Source of the DNA: an uncultured Acetatifactor sp.
GTDB lineage: Bacteria > Bacillota > Clostridia > Lachnospirales > Lachnospiraceae
Assembly: GCA_910577665.1 (NCBI GenBank)
Contig: CAJTOJ010000008.1
Location: 60,179 to 124,178, forward strand
DNA: 64,000 nt
Direction: 5' to 3'
Part shown: positions 18,306-26,676 of the stretch, piece by piece
Position numbering within the stretch: the stretch's first letter is position 1
Layout of the letters: each line of letters opens with the position of its first letter
Position numbers and translations under genes: made by a program
The notes under the pieces: generated by a model
The model's database searches: none
Seen by the model: only the letters and a program-made list of their open reading frames with translations
Told to the model about the DNA's origin: nothing

Positions 18306-19319
18306 CTACTGGTAGAATACCGCCTGGATGCTGTTATAACCTGCGATACCATCTGCTTTCAGCGAAAGCCTCCTCTGTAGTACCATAGTCTCGCTTCTGG
18401 TCCTGGCTCCATACCGGCCATCCACATCCTGGTTATGTCCCAGGACCTCGTTGCACCTGCTCTGCCACCACCGCACTATATACCCCTTTGAACCGACCAC
18501 ATATTTCTTCCCACTCCTTCCGGCCTGCAGGATAACCTGCTGTCGTACATACCGGGTCTTCGGACCATCCGCACCGTCCTCAACCAGTTGCATCCCCTGC
18601 CTGTCCCGGTACCCGTCCTCATTGGCTGCCTTCTGAAAATTGCGGATATTCAGGTTGGGGACTTCCTCCCTCTCCTCCTTCACGTCCTCCCCGGAAAAAT
18701 CTGTATAGAACCGGTTCTGGTCTACCCTGCCGGTCACTCCGTTTACCCTGCCATTTGAAGTAAACTGCCAGATATCCGCATTCTCCGCCTCTTCCTGGGA
18801 CAGACTGGAAGTATACCTGGCATACCAGACATACATAGGTCCCACCATCGCCCGGATTCTGCCCAAATCAAAGAAATGGTGCAGATAGTCCCGGTTGGCA
18901 TAGAGCACCGGGATATAACCGGCATCCCGGATCTGTCCCAGGAAAGCAATGGCCATGTCTGTGCCCAGCCCCCTGTTCACAGACACTCCGTTTTTCCGGG
19001 CATAATTCATGGAATCGTACTCGAAATCAAACGCAATGGGGCATTTTTTCCAGTATTTTGCCGCCTGAGCTATGGCATACTTTGCTTCCCTGGCTGCCAT
19101 GGCCTCATTGTATGCATAGGAAAACCAATATAGCAACACATCCACCCCCAGATGATAACAGGCCTGGGCATTGACCACATAACGCTCATCCACATTGTTA
19201 TTCCCATATCCGGCCCGCAGACCTATTCGCCTGTACCCGGCATCCCGGATCCCCTTGATGTCCACAGTCCCCTGGTGTGCGGAAATATCCGGCCCTTCAT
19301 ACCTTACCTCCCTGTGCAT
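18306..19319 (-). CDS. GH25 lysozyme-like muramidase with C-terminal peptidoglycan-binding region
   Basis: Expected to cleave the MurNAc-GlcNAc bond of peptidoglycan. The GH25 barrel spans about residues 8-210: GPDISAHQG holds the N-terminal catalytic-site Asp11, AFDFEYDS carries the Asp-Glu pair, and DIWQFTSNG closes the domain. Residues 230-337 resemble peptidoglycan_binding_1 modules (RRLSLKADGIAGYNSIQAVFY at the end). The ATG at 19319 follows AGAAGGGAGAAAG. No signal peptide or membrane anchor is visible in 337 residues, which is unusual for a housekeeping hydrolase and more like an endolysin, yet no phage genes are nearby. The motif order is clear; cellular role is uncertain. Confidence 0.88.
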   Translation of the reverse strand: MHREVRYEGPDISAHQGTVDIKGIRDAGYRRIGLRAGYGNNNVDERYVVNAQACYHLGVDVLLYWFSYAYNEAMAAREAKYAIAQAAKYWKKCPIAFDFEYDSMNYARKNGVSVNRGLGTDMAIAFLGQIRDAGYIPVLYANRDYLHHFFDLGRIRAMVGPMYVWYARYTSSLSQEEAENADIWQFTSNGRVNGVTGRVDQNRFYTDFSGEDVKEEREEVPNLNIRNFQKAANEDGYRDRQGMQLVEDGADGPKTRYVRQQVILQAGRSGKKYVVGSKGYIVRWWQSRCNEVLGHNQDVDGRYGARTRSETMVLQRRLSLKADGIAGYNSIQAVFYQ

Positions 19320-19506
19320 ACTTTCTCCCTTCTGCTCCCGAATTACAGCATCTGTCATATCTTTTACAGATACTATATGCAGGCAGGGTTCCCCGGGGTC
19401 CTAAACACGACCACACCTGTAATCAGAAAGAGCCAGAACATGCCGTACACATACAATAACTTAACCTGTTGTGTCAGTTGATTATAGATGCAGAAAAACT
19501 TCAACA

Positions 19507-19547
19507 ACATATGCTATTCTATAGTTCTACACCACTACATATGCTAT
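19507..19547. repeat. Direct repeat ACATATGCTAT, two copies 30 bp apart
   Basis: Identical 11-mers start at 19507 and 19537, exactly three helical turns apart. The second overlaps an extended -10 box (TGCTATAAT, 19542-19550), so they may be binding sites for a regulator of the candidate small RNA that follows. Confidence 0.4.
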
Positions 19548-19556
19548 AATGGCAGT

Positions 19557-19631
19557 AGGCAAAACGAAGCGAGTGCTTTCAGATAGCACAGCAAAAGCCC
19601 CCGGTGTAACAGCACCTGGGGTTTTCTGTTC
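19557..19631 (+). ncRNA. Candidate orphan small RNA with terminator
   Basis: Downstream of the extended -10 TGCTATAAT there is a ~75-base segment with a hairpin GTGCT/AGCAC and a strong terminator (AAGCCCCCGGTG pairs with CACCTGGGG, then TTTTCTG, 19593-19630). No ribosome site or convincing ORF is inside. It lies in the 490-bp gap between the GH25 gene and the tRNA operon; the rest of that gap shows only a 30-codon ORF without a ribosome site (19644-19736). Confidence 0.4.
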
Positions 19632-19746
19632 CCGTTTTTGGCAATGGCAGAGTTGAAAAAAGAAGAACAAGACAAGAAGGATAAACCTGGACAAAAATAT
19701 ATAAATTTGATTTTGTTGCATAATGGAACTTTATGAAGATAACTAT

Positions 19747-19804
19747 GAAAAAAGCCGCAAACCCTTGATTTTACTTAAAAATCTTGAATTTGCGGCTTTA
19801 TTTC
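19747..19804 (-). terminator. Terminator of the five-tRNA operon
   Basis: GCCGCAAA...TTTGCGGC arms with partly paired AT-rich interior and a TTTTTT tail on the minus strand, just after tRNA-Leu. Confidence 0.8.
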
Positions 19805-19809
19805 GTCTA

Positions 19810-19889
19810 TGCGGATAACAGGACTTGAACCTGCACGGTCTCCCACCAGAACCTAAATCTGGCGCGTCTGCCAATTCCGCCATATCCGC
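19810..19889 (-). tRNA. tRNA-Leu (anticodon UAG)
   Basis: Acceptor stem GCGGATA/TATCCGC with discriminator A, anticodon arm CCAGA-TTTAGGT-TCTGG, class II variable arm and GGTTCAAGTCC T-arm. The 3' CCA is not encoded. Last tRNA of the operon. Confidence 0.95.
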
Positions 19890-19923
19890 CTGTTCCAGGT
19901 TGTACAAAAAGAGCTGCCTTTGT

Positions 19924-19960
19924 CAAGTCAATACCCCCGCCGCAAACAGCAGGGCACGGA
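19924..19960 (+). repeat. Short interspersed hairpin repeat R1, copy 1
   Basis: CAAGTCAATA followed by a CCCCCGCCGC...AGCAGGG hairpin, within the 250-bp spacer between tRNA-Leu and tRNA-Lys. Related copies lie at 38437-38474 and 42950-42985 in the same orientation. The spacer downstream (to 20080) ends with ACTCATTGCTTGCGGGAATA, resembling the end of repeat R2. Confidence 0.55.
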
Positions 19961-20138
19961 AATTCATGCATCCGAGGGGGTAGGTATTCCCTCTCACCGC
20001 ATTCGTCAACTGTCCAAGCCAACGCTTTGTTGGCTTTGCAGGCAACCACCGATTGACTCATTGCTTGCGGGAATAAAGAAACCCATGACCAATGTCATGG
20101 GTATGCGGCAGTCACCCGCCACACAAAACAAAGGAGAA

Positions 20139-20211
20139 TGAGACATGGGGGATTCGAACCCCCGACAACTTGATTAAAAGTCAAGTGCTCTACCAGCTGA
20201 GCTAATATCCC
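20139..20211 (-). tRNA. tRNA-Lys (anticodon UUU)
   Basis: Acceptor GGGATAT pairs with ATGTCTC, anticodon loop CTTTTAA between CTTGA and TCAAG, T-arm GGGGGTTCGAATCCCCC. Confidence 0.95.
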
Positions 20212-20225
20212 ATATCAGATCCAAA

Positions 20226-20297
20226 CAGGGCTAGCTGGATTCGAACCAGCGAATGCAGCAGTCAAAGTGCTGTGCCTTACCGCTTGGCGATAGCCCT
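20226..20297 (-). tRNA. tRNA-Gln (anticodon UUG)
   Basis: Acceptor AGGGCTA/TAGCCCT, anticodon loop CTTTGAC between CAGCA and TGCTG, T-arm GCTGGTTCGAATCCAGC. Confidence 0.95.
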
Positions 20298-20384
20298 ATA
20301 ATGACACCAAGCATGCCGGTTACGGCATATCCGTAAAACGCCTTCGGCATCTGCCATCCAGAAAACGAAATGAACCTGTAAAAG

Positions 20385-20459
20385 GGTGGATAAAGGGATT
20401 CGAACCCTTGGCCTCCAGAGCCACAATCTGGCGCGCTAACCAACTGCGCTATACCCACC
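20385..20459 (-). tRNA. tRNA-His (anticodon GUG)
   Basis: Encodes the extra 5' G opposite C73 typical of tRNA-His. Anticodon loop TTGTGGC between CCAGA and TCTGG. Confidence 0.95.
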
Positions 20460-20503
20460 ATATATAAGGGGAACAACCTTGAGGCCGTCAGTCCCATCCC
20501 CAA

Positions 20504-20577
<74 letters not shown>

Positions 20578-20609
20578 AATTCCTGTGGTTACTCAAACCA
20601 ACGAAGCTT

Positions 20610-20638
20610 ATTTTAACGTATTATTCCTCACTTGTCAA
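20610..20638 (-). promoter_or_regulatory. Strong promoter of the five-tRNA operon
   Basis: TTGACA (20638-20633), 17-bp spacer, TAAAAT (20615-20610), about 33 bp upstream of tRNA-Arg. Confidence 0.85.
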
Positions 20639-20736
20639 CAGCTTTCTTGAAAATTTCAGGCAAATCACGCACGGATCTGAACTATTACATTGTGTCCGCC
20701 CCGCTTTCACCCATGGCACAGACAAGACTATGCTCC

Positions 20737-21600
20737 TCATAGATCCTCACAGGTTTCCAGACTCACCACAAGAGTCCCATTCTGGGCAGAAGATCTGATC
20801 ACAATAGCACAGGAATACGGATTGACAAATTTCAGATCCTTGGAATTGCCTGATATGGTTGCATCCAGCCCCCTGGGCACATAGTCTACCGGCAGGGAGT
20901 GATGGTAATGCTCTGTGGCAGGTATCCCGGCCAGCACCATTGCGACATAAAGGTTGGAAGACACCTGGCAGATTCCACCACCTATCCCCTGGACTTCCCT
21001 GCCTCCGGAAAACACGGGGCCCATCACATAGCCATTGGCCCTGGTGCGGGGAAGAACTGTCTTGTTGAAGGAAAAAGTCTCTCCAGGCTGTAGCACAACA
21101 CCGTCAATCCTCTCTGCGGCTTTCTGCACATTGATCGCTCTTGATTCTGTGGTATCATAGTAGGTGGTATAGCTTCCCAGAAAATCATCTTCCCCTTCCG
21201 GCAGGGCTGATCTGCCCTCCTGCCTGCCACATTCCACATAATGCCTGCAATAAGCCCCATAGTCGGCCCCGAAGGCTGCAAGCAGATCCTCATACCGGTT
21301 CATATAAGCACACAGATAGAATGCTCCATCGCCAGAACGCCCTTCGAAGACACCGTACTCCATATAATGCTCAAACAGTGCTTCCTCATCGTACCCGATG
21401 GCTTCCTGCAGGTCCGGATAGGCATTGTAGTAGTAGGACGCATCGAAAACAGCCCGGAAGCTGTCATAATAGGCCTTGTCTACACTTGCACCCGATGCCG
21501 CCCGGGCACGGACCGGCACCCACAAAGCCGCCATGGCACACAGTAACAGTACCAGTCCCCTGCCTTTTTTCACCAGATCCATTATGTTCTTTGTCCGCAT
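20737..21600 (-). CDS. Secreted VanW-domain protein with tandem N-terminal repeats
   Basis: A 287-residue extracytoplasmic protein. A signal peptide (hydrophobic stretch after KKGRG, cleavage near RARAASG) precedes two ~45-residue repeats of the form YxxYPDLxxAxGxD...HYxxYGxxEGRS (residues about 48-135), seen in other Lachnospiraceae secreted proteins. The C-terminal half is the VanW domain with the motif GGGICQVSSNLY, followed by HHSLPVDYVPRGLDA. VanW occurs in some vancomycin-resistance clusters but its function is unknown, and no van genes are nearby, so this should not be read as resistance. The ATG at 21600 follows GAGGAG; an ATG at 21663 lacks a site. Confidence 0.85.
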   Translation of the reverse strand: MRTKNIMDLVKKGRGLVLLLCAMAALWVPVRARAASGASVDKAYYDSFRAVFDASYYYNAYPDLQEAIGYDEEALFEHYMEYGVFEGRSGDGAFYLCAYMNRYEDLLAAFGADYGAYCRHYVECGRQEGRSALPEGEDDFLGSYTTYYDTTESRAINVQKAAERIDGVVLQPGETFSFNKTVLPRTRANGYVMGPVFSGGREVQGIGGGICQVSSNLYVAMVLAGIPATEHYHHSLPVDYVPRGLDATISGNSKDLKFVNPYSCAIVIRSSAQNGTLVVSLETCEDL

Positions 21601-21696
21601 TCTATGTTCTCCTCTGTTCCTGTTACCATCCGTTTTCCATGCTTCTGTTACAGCCCTTGCCACGACCCGTTTCGTTTTCCGGCCTGTCCATGCTGA

Positions 21697-24237
21697 TCAC
21701 ATATACTTCTTAAGAAGTCTTGCCACTTCCTTGATATCTATGGGCTTTGATATGTGTGCATTCATGCCGCAGTCCAGACAATGCTTCACATCTTCGGCAA
21801 AGGCATCTGCCGTCATGGCAATGATGGGAATCTGGCCGGCATCCTCCCTGTCCAGGCCACGGATTGCAGCAGCCGCCTCGTAGCCGTTCATCACCGGCAT
21901 CCGCAGATCCATCAGGACTGCATCATAGTATCCTTCCTGGGACTGTATGAATTTGTCCAGGCAGATCTGTCCGTTTTCCGCCCAGTCCAGCTCCAGCCCC
22001 AGCTCAGAGAGCAGTTCATTTGCAATCTCCCAGTTCAAGTCATTATCCTCAGCCAGCAGAACCCTTCTGCCCTCAAATCCATCCTGGGTCTCCTGTTTCT
22101 GCTCCTCCTGCTGCAGCTCATCTGTTAAAAATGGCTTCAGTCCATAGTACAGGGTAGACTTAAACAAAGGCTTCGACAAGAATCCATTTACCCCTGCAGC
22201 CTTGGCTTCCGCCTCCATCTCACTGTTATCATAAGCAGAGATCAATACAATGGGTATATCTGGTCCATAGAGACTGCGGATCTCCCGGGTCAAGGTAATA
22301 CCATCCTTATCCGGCATCTTCCAGTCCAGAAGAAGCAACCTGTATCCCTCTTCCTTCCCCTGTTCCTCAGCCAGAAGGGCCATGGCTTTGTCCGTATCCA
22401 CAGCGGTATCTGCACAGACCCCAAGATTCCCCAGAGACAGACGGATTCCATCGCAGGACCGGTCATCATCATCTATGACCAGCATCCTGCATTTTGGTAG
22501 TACCATATCCGACTCAGCCACCTGTGCTTTGGCCAGATCCAGGGTAATCCTGAAACTGCTGCCCTTTCCCGGTTCACTATGTATGTCAATGCTTCCCCCC
22601 ATGGCATCCACAATATACCTGGTAATAGCCATACCAAGTCCGCTGCCCTCAATTTTCTGGACACGCTTGCTGTCGGCACGGCTGAAAGCCTCAAATATCT
22701 TCTCCTGGAATTCAGGTGTCATGCCGATACCGGTATCTTCCACTATGAGATGGACACGTACAAAGTTCTCCCCCTTCGGGGATGCTTCTTCAAAAAGAGA
22801 CAGGGTAATAGAGCCGCCATCCGGTGTAAACTTGACAGAGTTCCCCAGCAGGTTCAGTAGTACCTGGTTGAGTCTGACACTGTCACAGCAGACCTGTTCT
22901 GTGGAAATATCATGTATCAATACGTCAAACCGCTGGTTCTTGGCACTGACCTGGGACTGGATGATGCCCACTACACTTTCCATGGTTTCCCGCAGGGAAA
23001 TCTGATCCATGGTAAGGGTCATCTTGCCGCTCTCGATCTTTGACATGTCTAGTACATCATTGATCAGGCCCAGCAGATGTTTACTGGACATGGTTATCTT
23101 CTTCAGACAATTCTGCACCTGCTTGCGGTCCTCCAGATTAGAAGTGGCAATTGCTGTCATACCCACAATGGCATTCATAGGGGTACGGATGTCATGGCTC
23201 ATATTGGACAGGAATTCGCTCTTTGCCTTATTGGCATCCACGGCTTCCTGCCTGACACGGTCCAGCTCCTCCATCTGCTTTCTCATATCCCGCAAATAGG
23301 TTCCAAACACCCAGAGCAGGGCCAGGCTTACCACCGCGCAGCCTCCAAACGCCATATACAGCCACTGCCGGCTTAAGGCAGAGATCTCTGCGTCCAGGGA
23401 ATTATACGGCATAACCACAATCAGATACCACTCTGAGAAGGCCAGCTTGGTACTATGCATATGGCGGCGTTCTCCCTGGGCAGTAACCACGGCCGAATAG
23501 TGTCCGTTTGCTTCTATGGCTTTCCGCAGTTCCTCCACATACATCCCCCCGTTGTTTGTGGCTTCCGCCTCCAGGCGTTCAAAATAATTGTCCCTGTACG
23601 CCTCCCCGCTGCGGATCACGTAGTTTCCATCCCGGCTGATAATATGGGAATAGACCAACGAGCCCGACACATCCAGGGAAAGGGTCTCCTTGATATAGTC
23701 CGCGGAGAAGCCTGCCACCATCGACACGGCCCCCTCCTTGGCATCATATAAACCGGTTTCCGGCAGTCCCAGCACAATCCATTTGTTCCCGGCAGAGTCC
23801 ACACCCAGGGCGATCTTCTGTTCCCCGTTCTCCAGGGCATCTGCAAACCGTTCCGGGTCATCCAGTGTAAGCGGCTCTCCCAGCAAAATCTCATATCCGC
23901 TTCCCTTGGTATAAAGGGCAAGATAAGAAAAATCCCGCAGCTTAATCCCTTGAACCAAGGTCTCCAGAAACAGTTCATTTCCCAGCTTTTGGACATCCGT
24001 CTCTCTCACCAGGGTCTGTAGCTGCTCATACCGCATCTTCACAGCCGTCTCAAAGTGAAGGCTGATCTCGTCACTCATGCTATGCATATAGACATCCCCA
24101 ACAGCCCCTATGGTCCTGGCACTTTTCCCGCTCATCAGAAATACAGAAAAAGCAAATATACCCACACAAAGAAACAGCACCACCGACAATCTGACAACAA
24201 AACGCCGGGCCATTTTGTTCTTCATACCGCCATACAT
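21697..24237 (-). CDS. Hybrid sensor histidine kinase with two receiver domains
   Basis: Membrane-bound two-component sensor of 846 residues. One helix near residues 13-33, an extracellular sensor region of about 240 residues (dCACHE-like by its placement), a second helix near 285-310, then HisKA with the phospho-acceptor His in MSHDIRTPMNAI, HATPase_c (NLLGNSVKFTPDG, DTGIGM, GSGLGMAI), and two receiver domains with Asp residues in LLLDWKMPDKDG and VLMDLRMPVMNG. There is no HPt domain or DNA-binding output, so signalling must pass to separate partners that are not in the window. The ATG at 24237 follows AAAAGGGG; the nearby ATG at 24225 is an alternative. Confidence 0.9.
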   Translation of the reverse strand: MYGGMKNKMARRFVVRLSVVLFLCVGIFAFSVFLMSGKSARTIGAVGDVYMHSMSDEISLHFETAVKMRYEQLQTLVRETDVQKLGNELFLETLVQGIKLRDFSYLALYTKGSGYEILLGEPLTLDDPERFADALENGEQKIALGVDSAGNKWIVLGLPETGLYDAKEGAVSMVAGFSADYIKETLSLDVSGSLVYSHIISRDGNYVIRSGEAYRDNYFERLEAEATNNGGMYVEELRKAIEANGHYSAVVTAQGERRHMHSTKLAFSEWYLIVVMPYNSLDAEISALSRQWLYMAFGGCAVVSLALLWVFGTYLRDMRKQMEELDRVRQEAVDANKAKSEFLSNMSHDIRTPMNAIVGMTAIATSNLEDRKQVQNCLKKITMSSKHLLGLINDVLDMSKIESGKMTLTMDQISLRETMESVVGIIQSQVSAKNQRFDVLIHDISTEQVCCDSVRLNQVLLNLLGNSVKFTPDGGSITLSLFEEASPKGENFVRVHLIVEDTGIGMTPEFQEKIFEAFSRADSKRVQKIEGSGLGMAITRYIVDAMGGSIDIHSEPGKGSSFRITLDLAKAQVAESDMVLPKCRMLVIDDDDRSCDGIRLSLGNLGVCADTAVDTDKAMALLAEEQGKEEGYRLLLLDWKMPDKDGITLTREIRSLYGPDIPIVLISAYDNSEMEAEAKAAGVNGFLSKPLFKSTLYYGLKPFLTDELQQEEQKQETQDGFEGRRVLLAEDNDLNWEIANELLSELGLELDWAENGQICLDKFIQSQEGYYDAVLMDLRMPVMNGYEAAAAIRGLDREDAGQIPIIAMTADAFAEDVKHCLDCGMNAHISKPIDIKEVARLLKKYM

Positions 24238-24364
24238 CCCCTTTTCCTATACAGCCTGTACAAAAACCGTCCCCACAGGCCGCGTCTGTTCCCATTTTAT
24301 CACACCACTTTGGCCATATCAAGATGCATGACAGATATTTATGCAAGAATGAACGCAATTGTTA

Positions 24365-24461
24365 TTGTTCACCCGGTATTGCCGCGAGGTGTTTTCACGC
24401 GTTCTCTGCGTGACAAACCCGAAACTGCACGTGCAGCACGTTGCCAAGAACAGCGTAGCCG
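24365..24461 (+). repeat. Interspersed ~97-nt repeat, copy 2
   Basis: Plus-strand counterpart of the element at 18136-18233: TTGTTCAC, GCGAGGTGTTTTCACGC, TGCGTGACAAACCCGAA, CTGCACGTGCAGCACGTT, GCGTAGCCG. It fills the gap between phoR (ends 24499) and the hybrid kinase gene. The terminal palindrome seen in copy 1 has decayed here. Confidence 0.75.
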
Positions 24462-24498
24462 CAAGTTGTAACGTTTTTCCATTACCATTCATCCGGCA

Positions 24499-25872
24499 TT
24501 ACAAAAATTCCTCCCCCATGCTGTCCCCAAACAGAACCCGGATCCTTGTGCCTGCCCCCTCCCTGCTCTCCAGCTCCAGCCTGGCATGGTGCTTCTCCAC
24601 AATGTGCTTTACAATGGCAAGCCCCAGGCCCGTTCCTCCGGTGGACTGGGAGCGGCTCTTGTCCACCCGGTAAAAGCGCTGGAAAATTCCCTCCTGGTGT
24701 TCTCTGGGAATCCCGATTCCCGTGTCACACACTTCCAGAACCACATTCCCTGTGGAGGCTTCCCTGTATATCTTGACTTCCACACTCCCATTGGGTCTGT
24801 TGTAGCGGATCCCATTGTCACAGAGATTGTAGAGCAGCTCCTCCAGCATCTGTCTGTCGCCGTATATATAACATTTCTCCCCGTCTACTGTAAGCTGTAC
24901 CTGGTGCTTCCTGGCACTTATGTCCAGCATCTCCCCACACACAGACGCCAGCTCATACAGGTCCAGGCGCTCCCAGGTCTGGCCCACCTGGCTGTCCTCC
25001 AGCTCAGAAAGTCTGATGATATCATTGATCATGGCCAGGAGCCTGTCTGCGCTGCTGTGGATTCCCCGGGCAAACCGCGGCACATCCTCTGAAGACGCCA
25101 TGCCCGTCTCTATCAGTTCCGCATACCCGGAGATTGCCGTAAGAGGTGTCTTCAGTTCATGGGACACATTGGCTGTGAATTCCTGGCGGAATCTGGCATT
25201 TTTCACAATATCCCCATGCTGCTGCCTTATCCTGGCAAGAAAGGGTGTCAGTTCCTCATATTCTTCCAGGTTCTCTGCTTCCATATTTTCCGCCAGTCTG
25301 CCTATGGGAGCCACCAGCTTCTCTGTGAGAAAATGCGCCATATACAGTCCAACCAGAAGCAATGCCGCCAGAATCCACAAAAGTGGTGGAAATGCGTTGC
25401 TGAAAATACTGTAGCCATTCCCCGCATCCTTTGCAGTGCGCAATACCCCTCCATCCGGCAGCTGCAAAGCATAATAGAAGGTATTAAGTGCCAGGGTACT
25501 TGATTTTCTCACCGCCCTGCCTTCCCCTGTCTCCATTGCCTGGGTCACCTCCGGCCGATGCAGATGGTTCTCCAGACCAGTACCCTCCACACGGTTGTCA
25601 TACACCACCCGGCCGGTACTGTCCATCCAGGTAAGCCTTATTCCCCTGTCCCCAAGCTTCTCCCCCAGAACATACAGCCTGGACGCCTCCTGTCCGGAAA
25701 ACGTATTTCCCGTCTCCCCCCGGTCCCACGCAAGAAGTGCTGTGATATCCTGCAAATCCGTGAGTATCTGTTCCTGGAGCAGCGGAACATATACCGCCGT
25801 GATCAGGACAGCCGTGGACAGAATGGCCAGTGATATGGTGACAAGCAACATTCTGTTAAGCCTTTTTCTCAT
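24499..25872 (-). CDS. phoR: Phosphate-responsive sensor histidine kinase PhoR
   Basis: Inner-membrane histidine kinase, 457 residues, expected to phosphorylate the adjacent response regulator when phosphate is scarce. Two membrane helices (residues about 8-30 and 165-185) bracket an extracellular sensor region. HisKA has NVSHELKTPLTAISGY; HATPase_c has the N box NLCDNGIRYN, G1 DTGIGIP, and GGTGLGLAI. The domain order matches Gram-positive PhoR, although no clear PAS domain lies between the linker and HisKA. The gene begins 9 bp after phoB on the same strand, downstream of the pst operon, which supports the phosphate assignment. Confidence 0.88.
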   Translation of the reverse strand: MRKRLNRMLLVTISLAILSTAVLITAVYVPLLQEQILTDLQDITALLAWDRGETGNTFSGQEASRLYVLGEKLGDRGIRLTWMDSTGRVVYDNRVEGTGLENHLHRPEVTQAMETGEGRAVRKSSTLALNTFYYALQLPDGGVLRTAKDAGNGYSIFSNAFPPLLWILAALLLVGLYMAHFLTEKLVAPIGRLAENMEAENLEEYEELTPFLARIRQQHGDIVKNARFRQEFTANVSHELKTPLTAISGYAELIETGMASSEDVPRFARGIHSSADRLLAMINDIIRLSELEDSQVGQTWERLDLYELASVCGEMLDISARKHQVQLTVDGEKCYIYGDRQMLEELLYNLCDNGIRYNRPNGSVEVKIYREASTGNVVLEVCDTGIGIPREHQEGIFQRFYRVDKSRSQSTGGTGLGLAIVKHIVEKHHARLELESREGAGTRIRVLFGDSMGEEFL

Positions 25873-25881
25873 AGAGATCTC

Positions 25882-26562
25882 CTATTCTTTCTCCATCACA
25901 TATCCTACATTCCGCACCGTCCTGATCATAGATGCCGCCTCCCCCAGCTTCTGCCGCAATGTCTTGATGTGCATGTCCAGGGTCCTGGATTCCCCCTGGA
26001 AATCCGTACCCCAGACCCGCTCCAGGATCAAATCCCTTTTTAAGACAATACCGGCATTCACCAGCAGAAGCTTCAGAAGTTCGTATTCCTTGTATGTGAG
26101 TTCGCACTGACGGTCTGCCACACTGGCCAGACGCCTTCCCTGGTCTAGTACCAGGTCTCCCAGTTGCAGAACCTTCTCCCGGCTGGCCGGCCCTGCACTC
26201 CTGCGAAGCAGGGCTTTCACCCTGGAGATCAGCTCCAGTACCCCGAACGGCTTTGTCATATAATCATCCGCTCCAATGTCCAGCCCCTTCACCTTGTCCA
26301 GCTCCGTGGTTTTGGCCGTCACCAGGAGAATGGGGATCCCGGCAGTGTCAACCCCTGTGCGGAGTTTCCTCACCACAGACAACCCATCCTCATCTGGCAG
26401 CATCACATCCAGCAGAACCAGATCCGGCATCCTCCGGGCCAGAGCCTGGTAGAACTCCCGGGCCAGGCCGAATCCTTCCACCTGGAAACCTGCACCAGAG
26501 AGCGCAAAACATTCTATTTCCTGTATGGAAATATCATCTTCCACCACATATATTGTCCGCAT
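25882..26562 (-). CDS. phoB: Phosphate regulon response regulator, OmpR/PhoB family
   Basis: DNA-binding response regulator of 226 residues. The receiver domain has the acidic pair Glu8-Asp9-Asp10, phospho-acceptor Asp52 in LLDVMLPDEDG, and the switch Lys in VTAKTTELD...; the C-terminal winged helix (residues about 128-226) contains the ELTYKEYELLKLL and LERVWG segments. It should bind direct-repeat Pho boxes in front of phosphate genes, one of which may lie before the Na/Pi symporter. RBS AGGAGGT is 5 bases from the ATG and is abutted by a hexanucleotide microsatellite, an odd leader that could tune expression. Co-transcribed with phoR. Confidence 0.9.
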   Translation of the reverse strand: MRTIYVVEDDISIQEIECFALSGAGFQVEGFGLAREFYQALARRMPDLVLLDVMLPDEDGLSVVRKLRTGVDTAGIPILLVTAKTTELDKVKGLDIGADDYMTKPFGVLELISRVKALLRRSAGPASREKVLQLGDLVLDQGRRLASVADRQCELTYKEYELLKLLLVNAGIVLKRDLILERVWGTDFQGESRTLDMHIKTLRQKLGEAASMIRTVRNVGYVMEKE

Positions 26563-26574
26563 CCCACACCTCCT

Positions 26575-26634
26575 GCTCCTGCTCTTGCTCTTGCTCTTGC
26601 TCTTGCTCTTGCTCTTGCTCTTGCTCTTGCTCTT
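26575..26634. repeat. Hexanucleotide microsatellite (GCTCTT)9 upstream of phoB
   Basis: Nine perfect GCTCTT units at 26581-26634 plus degenerate CTCCTG units next to the phoB ribosome site. On the coding strand it reads (AAGAGC)n within the phoB leader, about 20-70 bases before the start codon. Confidence 0.95.
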
Positions 26635-26676
26635 GCAACGATTTTATCCCACCTGGCTGCACCTTTGCAACCCTTT

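Noticed and set aside
19644..19736. 30-codon ORF after the candidate small RNA (MAELKKEEQDKK...)
   Set aside because: Plausible composition but no ribosome site, and it begins after a strong terminator.
20737..21600. Vancomycin resistance gene (vanW)
   Set aside because: Only the VanW domain is present; no vanHAX, ligase or regulator is nearby, and this domain is common in susceptible Firmicutes.
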